Notes under the pieces: generated by a model
Seen by the model: only the letters and a program-made list of their open reading frames with translations
What the model was told of the DNA's origin: nothing
Database searches by the model: none
In this document: in pieces, positions 46,186 through 58,740 of the stretch
How the letters are laid out: every line of letters starts with the position of its first letter
How positions within the stretch are numbered: the stretch's first letter is position 1
Made by a program: the position numbers and the translations under genes
Source of the DNA: Gigaspora margarita
Lineage: Eukaryota > Glomeromycota > Glomeromycetes > Diversisporales > Gigasporaceae
NCBI GenBank assembly: GCA_009809945.1
Contig: WTPW01001072.1
Coordinates: 153,518-217,517 of the forward strand
Direction of reading: 5' to 3'
DNA: 64,000 nt

Positions 46186-46193
46186 AGAAGAGC

Positions 46194-49100
46194 TTTATTA
46201 ATACCAAAATTTTGTAAAAAAAAATTTTTTTGTTAGTGTACAGTAAGGAGTTTCATAGATAAAATGTTAAAATTTTTGGTTCATTTTGATTTTTTGCATT
46301 TCTTCACATTACACCTAATCTCAAAGTCTGATTGGCTAGTGAAATAGTAGCAAAATTTTTTAGGGTTGTGATACAAGAGTAGTTGTAACTATATAATGAA
46401 TCTAAATAAATCTGATTTTGTTTTTTTTTTTGATACAAATTCATTCAAAAAATACTAGTTTTTATTAAGATTTTTTTTAGTTCAGATATTTGTATATTAT
46501 TTTATGCTTATTTTCACAAAAAAAATAAAAGGTTCATTCTTGTCTTGAAAATCTGGTGTTTTGACCTTTATTATCTTGATTTCCAATTCTAAATTGTTAG
46601 TTTAAAATTTCTTATTACTAAATTAATATAATTTCTATTTTTAAAGTACTATTAAAACAAATAAATAAGAATAATAAAAATAAATAAAGAACCTTTAAAG
46701 AAAAATTGCTCAGCTTATAGATCTATTTGATTTTTATTAAATGTAAATTTTATACACAAACTTCTTTTTTTTTATTATATTAAAATAAGAACTACCTATT
46801 TTTAAACTACAAGTATTTTGCATCTAAATTTTGATTATCTTCCTAATATATGCACTTTATTAAAACAAACTACTCTATAAAGAGTTATATCTCAGAATCT
46901 ATATATTTCTACAACTAGAAAACAAGCATGAATAAATTTTACATGAATAAATTTGATGTATATCAAATCCATTATTATATTGTGTTATTATATTAGTGAT
47001 CATATTTGAACAATAATATAATTGTTGTAAAAACAAAAAAAAAAGAATTACTTATTATTCGATCTGCTCAAAAAAATATGATTATTATTTTTTAAATTAT
47101 AATTTCTTCCTCTGAAATATTATTGTCTTAGACTCAATTAAATAATAATACTCATTTATACTTTTATTATGCAAGATAATATTTGCAAAATCATATCATT
47201 TTTTTTAATTACTATGCTCACAACCAACATCAAAAATTGATTCCACTTATTTTATAATTATGTTCATTACTTTTTTTACTATATTTAAATTATTATGTCT
47301 ACTGATATCAGTATTTATGATCTACTATATATAATAATATAATAAAAATAAGATAAATTATTAATAATTTATTGTAAATTAAACTATGAAACATTGTAAA
47401 AAATAATAATTTTGTTATCTCATAAATTGTAATATAATAATAAGCCATTTCTGCAAATTTCTAAAAATGGTTTGTTAACAAAACTTACTTATAAAAATTT
47501 TTTTAATATTTAACAAATAAATATTGATACTACAGCTATAAAAAGCTCCAAGAAAATTAATACCCATTAATTCAAATCTTTTTCTGATCTTTAAGATATT
47601 TTTTTAAATATTATAATTATGTTACTACAATTATTGCTTTCTGCTTTATTAAAATAGTCAGCAAAAATAATAAATTTGTAGCTAAATTTGCTTTATACCA
47701 TATTACTAATGATAAAGATGAGTTTAAAAAAGTCATCTACAAAGGCTTCACTGTAAATACTAAATTGTTAATATTGATTTTGAAAATAATTTGATTGTAT
47801 ATATAGTGAGAAAATATATCTATCATAAAAATATTGAATATGTAAGTTCAATTCTATTCTAAAATCCAAGAAGCTATTTTTTACAATACCATAATAGCAA
47901 TTATATTAGCTACTATTATAGCTAATTTTAACTGACTTTGTCATTATTATGCTTTTTTTAATAATCTACCTTCTGTAATTTTAGAATAAAATCGTAACTT
48001 TTATATTAATAAATTTTAACCAATTTAAATCTTTTGCCTATTTTGTATTAAGATCAGTTTTGTTCAAACTGCTCCTATTTTATTTTCTCATAACAACTCA
48101 ATGCTTACACTAGAAGATCTCACTTATGCTTTTTCCTTATTATTATACTCTACTTTAGCAGTAACCAATTCTTACAAATCTAATAAAAGTATAGGTCAAC
48201 AAAGTTTTATATTATTAAAAAAAAACTTTATAATGCTATGACTAGTCAAAAGGCCATAGACTCTAATGTTATTGTATTCTACACAAATGAAAATAGGCAT
48301 TATAATTCACTTAAAAATTGTTTAAAAAACTATAATGTTTGTAATCAGAAGATTTAAACGTAGTCTTTAGAACAAAATACTTCATATAATCTTTAGGGAT
48401 TGAATAGAGTTATGCAGCCAGCAAAGCACAATCATCAATCTTTATCTCTAAATAAAAAATTGAAAGCATGTAAAGAATTTAATAGTCAACTTAACTTAAT
48501 TGAGGAACAATATCTAACTATAAATTCTCAAGCTTCCAATAAGAGAAAAAAATTTTTTTCTTTTTCTTTCACATTAACTCTTCAAATAATCAAGCTCTAA
48601 TTATTGATCTTACTATCTTGGTGTCTCAAATCTGAAGCAATGAATTTATATTCCAGCAATTCCAAAATATATCCAAGCAATCTTCAAATACATTCTAGCA
48701 ATTCTCAAATATATCCCAGCAAATCTTTAATGTGCTCTAGCAACCCTCTGCTATTTCCCAACAACCTTTACCCAAACTTGATTAACCTTTTACTATTCAT
48801 CAACAACTAGCTAATTTTCTTCTCCAACCCTTTACTTCAAATAAAAAATAATCTTAGACTAAATTTTCTTTGCTTTACCTTTAAAAATATTAACTCCAAT
48901 TTCTTTGAACATTTATTAAGATACTTACCTTTTCTTATATTTTTATAATATTCAAAGAGTTTACTCCATATATGTATTTCAGAGTTGGCAAATAGAACAA
49001 TAGAACAAAACCTTGATTTTTTACTTTATATAAAAAAATTTTTTATTAATAATTTGCAATTATTTAAGTATATATTGTTATACCATTAGTAAAATAATAA

Positions 49101-50139
49101 ATTTAAAATATTTTTATATTTATTTAGTAAAATTTAATACTCAATAAAAAAATAAAAAAAGTGAATAGAATTAGAAGCCAATAGAACAAACATAGTAAAC
49201 GTGAAAACCCTGATGTATTTATAACTAAAAACCAAAAATTAGTAAAGTCCAAAGCTCATAATAATAATTTTATTATAAAAGCATTTGATAAGTTCTAAAA
49301 AATCTAGTCATATATGCATGTTACAGATCACATTTTTCAGAAACATTACAGACAGAAAATACTAAACTATGGTTTTGATATTTTTATTATAAACGCATCA
49401 AAATCAGAATTTTGGTCATCAAAGTACATAAAAATATAAGTTCTTTACTTTACTTCAAACAATTAAGGTGCTAATTAACTATTGCTATATATTAAATATC
49501 ATAAATAAAAACTTGCTAAATTTCTATTACTTATCCTTTGTGAATTTTTTATTCATATCATATTTTTGAGATTTATATTAAATTTTATCTAAAAATAGAT
49601 TACAAAAAAAATAAATAAATAAAATAAAATAAAAAATAACTAAAGTAAAATAAAGAAATAAAATTAAAATTAAAACTAATACAAAAAAAAATTAATTGTT
49701 CTCATGCTTGCATTTGTTTTTGTTTTTTATATTATACTATATTTTATAGATATTCTGATTAGTGTACCTTACTAAATAATTAAATAATTACTTACACTGA
49801 AAAAAATCTAAAAATATAACCATGCACAATTATTTAAATTAAATAAAACTTAATTGTTTTTTCACTCAAGTTTTTTTTAAAAAAAACTTTTTTATACTTA
49901 CTATTCAGCTATTTTAGCTACTTTAAAAAGATATAATACTTTAATTATGCCTATTATAAAATTTAAAGATTTCTAATTATTAATTTTGACTTTGTCTTGT
50001 ATGGAAATCTTTTACAATTCACTATTGTGCAGGATTCAGAATGATACTTGCCTGGGATTTAAAGCAAGGTCTATAGACTTTTCTGTTAACAGATTATATA
50101 GAACAAGTATCAAGTTAAAGTAGGCAGTTTTAGTATATA
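46194..50139 (+). other. Very AT-rich decayed tract; possible 5' part of a non-LTR retroelement
   Basis: Nearly 4 kb almost without CG dinucleotides. Around 48060-48880 broken frames on the plus strand are Gln/Asn/Ser-rich (for example FQQFQNISKQSSN and HQQLANFLLQPF), so it once coded. I do not recognise the product. Position and decay match the reverse-transcriptase relic at 52036-55560, so it may be the same element, interrupted by 50140-52035. 46195-46380 also shares a repeat with 52600-52760 and 60540-60750. Confidence 0.35.
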
Positions 50140-52035
50140 CAAGGGGGTGATAGTGCATTGTGGACACTTTTTAAAAATCTATACCAAGCTAAATAAATAT
50201 AATATCAAGCTAAAAATTATATAAAAAGTTTATTAAATCTAAGGCTTTTAAATAAAAAAAAATTATAAAATTCTATACAGTAGTTTTAAAATAATTAAGA
50301 TAATACAAAATTGTGTAATTTTATACTAGTACGAAGCTAGTAATATTAAAAAAATTATTAAAATTATATTTTTATAGTAAAAATTAATTTTTTATTAAAT
50401 AAACTAAATTTTTAATTTTATAAAGTTATTTAATATAACAAATTATATATAATTTGAAATTTTTATAATTTTTTAAAAAAATTTTAAATTTTTTATAATT
50501 TTTTAAAGAAAAGTTAAAATATTAATTTAAATTAATTAATTTCTAAAAGTAATAATTTTTATTGCAATATATAATAATTTTATAAATATTTTTTAAAAAT
50601 TTTAAAAATGTTAAAAAAATATATAATTTGTTATATTAAATAATATTATTTAAAAACAAATTAATTTATTTAATAAAAAAATTAAGTTTATATATTACTA
50701 TATTTAGTAATCAAAATATTGCTCAACTCTTCCCGACGATCACTTGCACCAAAATTCTAAACAAAAATAAAACAAAAAATTTCTTTTAGTAATAGACGAA
50801 GCAGCTTCATACATCGGTTCGTATAAAGGTCAATACTATTAAGTGGGACTCCTTTATATATTCAGCAAGCAAGCCAGAAGCGTCAGTTGTGCAAGATAAC
50901 TGGCAGTGGGTGCCCTTGGTACAAGAAATTCTGGTAGAAGTTGATGCTTCTGTCGACAAAGATACCTTGGTTGGCTAGGTGGTGAACTAAAAGAAAATGA
51001 GTTTTTTAACACCCTCTTTAAGGTTTTTTGATGCAAGTCCAAAAGAAAATTTACGAACCCCCTCTACCATATTCTCGCTGAGCTTTTTTCGACTAGAATT
51101 TTGGCAAAAAGTGGGAAATTTAGCTTACCCCCTCCAAAAGATCAGCATTGTTGTTCCTATCCTAATCGGGAAGAAGGCATGCAAGGCGGTAAACAGAAAT
51201 AACGCGTGATGAGATGGTAATGCAAAGTTGTAGGCCGGTCGGGTTTAATTGAATTCTAGATTTTTCTTTTTTTTTCTTTTCTTTTTGTACATATAATATA
51301 TTCATAAATAGATATTTATGTAGTATTATATAATTTTTATCGTTTAGTGTTTAGACGTATTAGCACCTTTATTTTCTATTTTTTCATGACTTTTTCTTTG
51401 TTCTTCTCTTTTGTCTGTTTTTCTTGGTTGTTTCTATTTTTGGGTTTGTTTGTTGGATTCGTTTAGTTGTATATTCCCCTTTTTTATATATCCTTTCTTT
51501 TCTTCGTCATTATAAGTAGCTCAGAGATGAAGTTTTTTGAAGGATTAGAATATGAAGAGGAAGCTGAGAGCCTCATCGTAACTTTGGAGAAGTATAAGGT
51601 CAATAACTTAACTAATCCTTGGTAGACAAACATCAGTATGGTAGACAGACTTGGGTCCTTGTAAAAAGACCGGGTTCTGCACAGCCATAGTTTTAGTTTG
51701 CTGGTTGATATTCTTTGATTTTTGGCAATTTGTATTAATTTGGTTAAACTAATAAAGCTGGCGCAAGCGCTACTCAAGGTTCAAAAAAAAAAAAATTACT
51801 ATATTTAGTAATTCTATTTATTATATAAGTTATATTAAAATTACTAGCTTCGTACTGGTATAACATTACACAAATTTGTGTTACCTTAATTATTTTAAAG
51901 ACTACTACATAGAATTTTATAATGTTTTTTCCTTAGATTTAATAAACTTTTTATATAATTTTTAGCTTGATATTATATTTATTTAGCTTGGTATAAATTT
52001 TTAAAAAGTGTCCACAATGCACAGTCACCCCCCTG
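50140..52035. mobile_element. TIR element with CARGGGGGTGA ends and arms over 200 bp, carrying a retroposon
   Basis: The left arm starts CAAGGGGGTGATAGTGCATT and the right arm, inverted, CAGGGGGGTGACTGTGCATT; the arms match for over 200 bp. TA flanks both sides (50138-50139 and 52036-52037). Apart from the retroposon at 50712-51794 it is ~0.8 kb of AT-rich DNA without coding. Relatives of its arms lie at 9321-9455, 15055-15330 and 19195-19330. Tc1/mariner-type by duplication. Confidence 0.85.
50712..51794 (+). mobile_element. Retroposed polyadenylated transcript with exact 18-bp target duplication
   Basis: ATTACTATATTTAGTAAT lies at 50694-50711 and again at 51795-51812 without a difference. 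The inserted 1,083 bp is much less AT-rich than its host, has AATAAA at 51751-51756, and ends in a 12-nt A-run (51783-51794) 27 nt later. That is a processed polymerase II transcript copied in by LINE machinery, or a truncated LINE end. I see no long frame on the sense strand; the minus-strand 97-codon frame (51484-51777) is unlikely. The exact duplication argues for recent insertion. Confidence 0.88.
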
Positions 52036-53048
52036 TACTAACAATACTATGTGAATTGCTAGTTCAAAAAATCAACTAGAAAGTATAATTACTTTAGTTA
52101 AACAATTTTTTCAACTAAATAACATTAAAATTAATGCAGTAAAATCTAAATTGGCAGTAATTAATACAAAGATCCCACTTGATCAAAGACATATTAACTT
52201 TGAAGAAACTAAAATAAATACAAAAAGCAAGCTAAGCAATATCAAATTTTTTGATATATTTCTATACAGAGAAAATGAAGTTGCAGATGTAAAAAAGAAA
52301 TTTAAGAAGGTGGTAAGTCTTTTATACAGAAGTTAAAAAGCAAAAAAATGATGACTAGTCAATTAGAATATATAAACAATCAAGTCTTTTTGCCAAATTT
52401 AGAATATATACTGCAGACAATAGCATGAATTGAAAATGATACATTAGCCTTTTTTGAAACTTTTAAAAGAATTATAAGTATAGTACAAACAGCACCCAAT
52501 AGCCTACTAGTGCGATGTTGCTAATTTCTTCATTGTCTAATTGGCTAGGATCATTTGTGCCAATTTACATATCACTTTCTAAATAAAATATAACATCTCA
52601 GTTAGGGTTAGGGTAGAATTAGAGACAATATTATACTAAAATTTAGCAAAAAATTTTTTTTGTTAGTACATAAAAGGTGATTTCTTAGGCAAAGTTTTGC
52701 GAAAGTGTGACTTTATAAAAAAAAAAGCATTTGTTGTTTTGATCATCATATTATACATGACTTGTATTCTGATTAGTCAATATCAAAATTAGAAGAGAAA
52801 ATTAGTAAAACCTACTAGTACATAGTAGCTACAGATGATCTCTGATAATATCAATCTATGTTAATATTAACCTAAGACACAAATCAAATTTTTATAAATT
52901 TTTATATATCAAAATTCTCTCGTATATATCAACTTTAATATGAATTTTTGATAATATCATTATTAACATAATTTTGAACAGGTTCAAATAGGTTGATATT
53001 AACAAGGATCACTTGTACTAGAAATAAAGCTTCTAATAGATATGATAA

Positions 53049-54318
53049 GGGAGCTTCCAGAAATCAGCTGATTTTTGTTTACTATGAGCCTACCCCCACC
53101 CACCCACACCTGATACCCCAATTAGCCAATCAGATTTTATAATTATTAAAAAGTTAAATATAAATTTTAATAGTAAATAACTTTTGATCTACTGGACCAA
53201 ATTTGATGATTCAACTACCAAAATGATCCTCTCAACGAGAGGATTCTAGTGAGCCCAAAATTGTTAAAATCCAATCACAGGATCCTGTGATCGGAATAGA
53301 TTTGTGTTACTATAAAAGTTCTATAATTTATTAAATAATTATAACCATTTATANNNNNNNNNNNNNNNNNNNNNNNNNNNNNNNNNNNNNNNNNNNNNNN
53401 NNNNNNNNNNNNNNNNNNNNNNNNNNNNNNNNNNNNNNNNNNNNNNNNNNNNNNNNNNNNNNNNNNNNNNNNNNNNNNNNNNNNNNNNNNNNNNNNNNNN
53501 NNNNNNNNNNNNNNNNNNNNNNNNNNNNNNNNNNNNNNNNNNNNNNNNNNNNNNNNNNNNNNNNNNNNNNNNNNNNNNNNNNNNNNNNNNNNNNNNNNNN
53601 NNNNNNNNNNNNNNNNNNNNNNNNNNNNNNNNNNNNNNNNNNNNNNNNNNNNNNNNNNNNNNNNNNNNNNNNNNNNNNNNNNNNNNNNNNNNNNNNNNNN
53701 NNNNNNNNNNNNNNNNNNNNNNNNNNNNNNNNNNNNNNNNNNNNNNNNNNNNNNNNNNNNNNNNNNNNNNNNNNNNNNNNNNNNNNNNNNNNNNNNNNNN
53801 NNNNNNNNNNNNNNNNNNNNNNNNNNNNNNNNNNNNNNNNNNNNNNNNNNNNNNNNNNNNNNNNNNNNNNNNNNNNNNNNNNNNNNNNNNNNNNNNNNNN
53901 NNNNNNNNNNNNNNNNNNNNNNNNNNNNNNNNNNNNNNNNNNNNNNNNNNNNNNNNNNNNNNNNNNNNNNNNNNNNNNNNNNNNNNNNNTATAAATGGTT
54001 ATAATTATTTAATAAATTATAGAACTTTTATAGTAACACAAATCTATTCCGATCACAGGATCCTGTGATTGGATTTTAACAATTTTGGGCTCACTAGAAT
54101 CCTCTCGTTGAGAGGATCATTTTGGTAGTTGAATCATCAAATTTGGTTCAGTAGAACAAAAGTTATTAATTATTAAATATTATTAATAAATATATAATTT
54201 TGGTCAAAAATAATTTTGCAACTTTGGCCGGAATTATGAAATTTTGGCCGGAATTACACCTGATACTTCAGCTGAACCACCCACCCACCCAGAAATCAGC
54301 TGATTTCTGGAAGCTCCC
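53049..54318. mobile_element. PIF/Harbinger (Tourist)-like element 2
   Basis: The inverted ends GGGAGCTTCCAGAAATCAGC match exactly, and TAA lies at 53046-53048 and 54319-54321, a TWA duplication. Both sides of the internal gap are perfect inverted copies (from about 53210 to the gap and back to 54140), including AGCCCAAAATTGTTAAAATC. That word is close to one in Harbinger-like element 1 and in 62030-62200. No transposase is visible; 636 bases are unread. Confidence 0.87.
53354..53989. other. Assembly gap (636 N)
   Basis: The gap lies exactly at the centre of a perfect inverted repeat: the last bases before and first bases after it are complementary. Confidence 0.99.
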
Positions 54319-55774
54319 TAATTGCAAGACAAACTATGGCTATTCTCAAAAAGTTTAAATAGTCAAAGCAATCTCAAATAGCTAATTAAGTTGAAAATCA
54401 TACAAGGAGCACTTAAACTGAGCATAACCTGGAACTCTCACTTGATTAACTTTAATTTTAGCAGACTCAAAGTATAAAAAAACAATATAGTATATAGCAC
54501 TATTGAGAAATGCAAACTTTATGATTTGTATTTTCAAATACAAGCAAACAAAATCTACTATTTAGATGATATGGTAGTAGTTAAAAAGGTGCAGAGGATG
54601 TAAAGTCCAAGCAAATGTCTAAAGAAAATTTGGGGTTAAAAATCTTTTTTCTGAACCAGCTAATAGATTATAAAAGAACAAGCCTTGTAACTTGGCAACA
54701 ACTTAAGAAGCTTTAGAAAAAAAGTACTAAGAGACTAAAGGCTAAATATTTTAGATATATAAAAAAGAAAGTACTCAGTAAACTGTATTCAAGAAGGCTT
54801 AAAGCAGAATACTGCACAAAAAAAAAACAAATAATTTGGTACTAATATTAAAATTAAACCCTTTAAGAAGTAGCAGAAGGTTAAAAACTGGATTATTTGT
54901 AGGAAAAAAAGAAATCTCACAGAGCAATATACTATAGGTTGAATTAGTAGAAGAACAAAAACAAGTTTTTGGTAGACACTAGTTGGAAAAGAATTTTGTA
55001 GCGCAAATACAATACTCAAAAGATATATCAAATGCTAGTTAATGCACAAAGATAAAGAAAAAGAAAATGGATATGTTATAGTAATAAACAAGAATAAGAT
55101 TGTAAGAAGGTTAGAAAAAGTAGTTAGAAAGGAACAAAAGTGAGCAATAGAGACACTGATAGTTTTAAAAAAGGGTAGAATGAAACAAATAGTAGAAGCA
55201 AGAAATAGTATGATAAAGTTAATTTATATAGAACTGTTAGAAATAGTATTAATTAGAAAGTTAGAATTAAGTGGCAGGTTAGAGGAAATATTAATAGATT
55301 TAGTAAGGGCTAATCTATAAAAGAAAGAACTTAGTTATATTTTTATATAGACAGTTCATAGTATTAGAAAGTAAAAGAAGTGAAAAATAGGATAGGAGCA
55401 GCCTAGATGCAAGTAGAAGAAACTAAAAGTAGTATAATAGCAACAGGCAAAACTAGAATTAAGTACTGGCTTTTATCAACTAGACCCAAGTTAGTTGCAG
55501 TATTAGGTGTACTATTGATAACCAAATCAACTAGTATGATAATCAAATCGGACAGTATACATTAGTGAATTATATAAATGTAATCTTACGTAAGTTATTA
55601 CAGCCTGAAAGCAAGAATTACGAATTAATGCGAAATATTTTACAATTTTCAATTACAGAATATTATGAAATATATATGTAAAAAATTATGCAATATTACA
55701 TTGCAATAATTCGAAATAAATTACAACATTGCACATTAAATACCCTCTGACAAGAACTATCGATAAAAATAGCA

Positions 55775-57900
55775 ATCGGTAATATCACCAAAATTTGTAT
55801 GGGGATTACTATCGATATTTATTAGTTATTGGTTAGTAATCAATTAAAATCCTCTGATGAGAACTATCGATTAAGTTAGTAATCAATAATAATCAGTAAT
55901 AATCGATAGTAATCAGATTAAAAATCACAAATAATAATTCTAATCAATACTAATATACTGTATACTTATTTTTAAACGTTTACAGATTTTCGCATGATTT
56001 CACAAAGTTTCACAATTTAATATAAAATTTTAAATTTTATTTATTAGAAAATTGTATGTGGAGACATGTCTCCATGGCGACCTACATATAACAGTCAATC
56101 ATATTTAGAGTTAGAAAATTTTTATTTGTGTTTTTGTATTATAAAAGTTAGAAAGTTTGTAAGAAATTTTAATTGGCCAATAATAAGCAATATATTATCT
56201 AGTCACATGCTTAATTTTGATTGGCTATTCATATAAAGAGTCTCCATGGAGACATGTCTTCATAAATAACACCCTTATTTATTTATTATTAATATTATAC
56301 ATCATATTTTAAATTAAATATATTTTATTTATTATATATTATTATACATTCTTTACAACAAAAAAAATATAACTAAAAAAAACTGAAACTAAAAAACAAA
56401 CAAAAATGAAAAATAGTAATATTTTAATCTACTTTTATATTTCGTTACATAATACTAGCTCTAAATACTTATTTTCTTACCTTGCAGTTAGCTATTATTT
56501 TTCTTCTTTGTTTTAACTATTATATTCACTTATATTCGCTACTTTCTAAAAATAGTATAGAAGTAAAAAAATAACAAAAAAAAAATAAAAATAAAAAAAT
56601 AGTAATATTGTAAACTACTTTTGCTCTTCGTCACATAATACTAGCTTTAAACACTTATATTCACTTATATTCACTTATATTCGCTTATATTCACTACTTC
56701 CTAAAAATAGTAGAGAAGTAAAAAAATAACAAAAAAAATGAAAATGAAAAAATAGTAATATTTTAAACTACTTTTGCACTTCGCCACATAATACTAGCTC
56801 TACACACTTATTTTTCTCATCTGTAGTTAGCTATTATTTTTCTTTGCTCATATTCACTACTTTCTAAAAATAGTAGAGAAGTAAAAAAAACTATTTTTCA
56901 GAAGTGTAGAAGTTTTTGCAAATTGTTAGAGAATCTAATATGTTCTTGCAAAGTGGTGAAGAAGTTAGAGTTGGTGTTCTTGTAAAGTGCCAAAAAGTCA
57001 GATTGTTTCTTGCAAAGTTCTAAAGAATATCAAGAATAAATAAAATAAAAAAATAAGTAAAAAAAAAAAAATAAAAAACAAAATATATAAGCAAACTTAA
57101 TAAAAAAAATAAATGAAGCCCCAAATCTCTATTTCTCTGAAATAAGAGCTCAAATTCAGAAACTGTTGAAACCTAGTTGTGTTTTGTAAAGTGCTAGGTT
57201 AATTTGTGAAAACTTGCGAATACTTGCACCTAACTAAATTATTTCTCTAAAGAAGCGCATTCTCGCAAAGTACTAGAATAAAATAAATTAATAAAAAAAA
57301 TTTAAAAAAAAGCAAAAAAACAAAAACAAAAAGTATTAAACAAGAAAATAAATAAGTGAAAACTTGCGAAAACTTGTGCCTAACTAAATCATTTCTCTAA
57401 AGAAGCGTTCTTGAAGATTTAGAAGGGTTCTTGCAAAGTGTCAGAAGTTTGAATTGGCTTGTGAAATCATATTGGTATACTTGCATAGTGCCAAAAAGTT
57501 GTTGGTCTTCTTGCAAAGAGCTGGTGTTTTTGTAAAGTGCCAAATAAAATGAAAAAAATTAAAAAATAAATAAAAAAAACAAATCAAAAACAAAAAAAAC
57601 AAAACAAAAACAAAAAAAACAAAACAAAAACAAAAAAAAACAAACCAAAAATAAAAAAACAAACTAAAATGAAAAAAAAACAATGTAGAAGATCTAATTT
57701 ATAAACAAAAGATCTAATCTGATCATGTAATACAAAATTTTGATTACTTTCAATACATTATACAAAATTTCAAAACATTTCAAAAATATAGTCCAATGCA
57801 TGCTTGGTGTGAACCAGGTTACAGATCTACTAATCCAGCTTGGTTTCATAGTTCCAAAATATATTGAAATATTTCGAACCATTGCAAAACAACTGTAATT
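55775..57900 (-). repeat. CACTTTGCAAG-family repeat, copy D
   Basis: This is the reverse complement of copy C at 1-1521 in the same order: CGATTA-type end, three ~150-bp units (about 56400-56890), then the CTTTGCAAGAACACC units (56900-57540) and an AAACAAAAAC-rich stretch. It extends beyond C to AGATCTAATTTATAAACAAA and a CAGCTTGG-containing block shared with copies A and B. A 229-bp element is inserted at 56046. No coding. Confidence 0.8.
56046..56274. mobile_element. Mutator-like MITE, 9-bp duplication TTATTTATT
   Basis: The ends share AGACATGTCTCCATGG in inverted orientation, about 13 bases in. TTATTTATT lies at 56037-56045 and 56275-56283, and copy C near 1240-1260 is uninterrupted. A 9-bp duplication fits Mutator-like elements. 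229 bp, no coding. Confidence 0.75.
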
Positions 57901-58488
57901 TAAAAAATAAAAAACAAAATAAGATGGGTGGCGCTTTATACCATAATGAATATGATAACTATTGATTAGCAGATATATAACAATTTATATTTTAATTATG
58001 ATATTTATCAATTATAGATATATATGGTCTGGTGCAAAAATGTAGATACACCAATCTTTTCATAATAAATTTTTTTTTTAAAATTTAATGTAAATGTTTA
58101 AATAGCTTAATTTATTATATATGGTTTAGAATTTATTTAAATTTTATTAAAAAATTTTATTTCTGTAGAAACTTTTATTAATGACTTATTTTTTCAATTT
58201 GAAAAATGCAAAAATATAAATATATTAAAATTAAAAAATTAATTTATCTATATATAAAATTTTTTTAATTTTTAATTATCTATTTATAATTTTTTTATAC
58301 TAAATAAAGCAAGTTCTAAGCTATCTTTTAATAAAAATTTATTATTTTTATATAAAGATTTTGTTGTATAATAACTTTTTTAAAATTAAGTATTTTTTTA
58401 AAAAGTTTTTTTAAAATCATCCTGGATGATTTTGTTAAAAATCATCCATGATCATCTGACATATAAATGATCGATAATTATCTATGAT

Positions 58489-58724
58489 CAGTGTTGTTAC
58501 TTGGCCACTTGACTGGCCAATGGCTGCGGCCAATGGCTGAGGCCAATGGCCAAAAAGAGCAAAAAAAATTATTTGGCCAAATGGCCAAATATTTATATAA
58601 ACAAAGCTCATAATATGATTGGCTAATATGATATAAATCAGAAACTTTTGACAAAATTTGGCTATTGGCCAATGGCCTTGGCTGGTCAAAAAATTTGGGT
58701 TGGCCAGTAAAATTGCCAACCCTG
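58489..58724. mobile_element. hAT-like MITE, duplication TCTATGAT
   Basis: The ends CAGTGTTGTTACTTGGCC and, inverted, CAGGGTTGGCAATTTTACTGG; TCTATGAT lies at 58481-58488 and 58725-58732. TTGGCCAATGGC words repeat near both ends. 236 bp. Confidence 0.92.
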
Positions 58725-58740
58725 TCTATGATAATTGATC

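Larger units (their letters stand above)
52036..55560 (+). mobile_element. Fossil of a non-LTR (LINE-like) retrotransposon: reverse transcriptase and RNase H tracts
   Basis: 52080-52520 gives ASSKNQLESITLVKQFFQ-like and LAVINTK-like stretches, as in the C-terminal half of LINE reverse transcriptases of these fungi. 55385-55515 gives SSIIATGKTRIKYW and STRPKLVAVLGVLL, as in the RNase H domain. Many stops break the frames, consistent with C-to-T decay on both strands. A Harbinger-like element (53049-54318) is inserted between these tracts, and the element at 50140-52035 lies just upstream. Non-LTR assignment is from remembered motifs, moderately sure. Confidence 0.65.

Noticed and set aside
51484-51777. 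97-codon minus-strand frame
   Set aside because: It is antisense to a retroposed transcript with its poly(A) signal on the plus strand; no domain recognised.
52590-52620. Telomere-like TTAGGGTTAGGG
   Set aside because: Only two units, and the same word occurs in a dispersed repeat at 60540 and at 59590, so it is not an interstitial telomere array.
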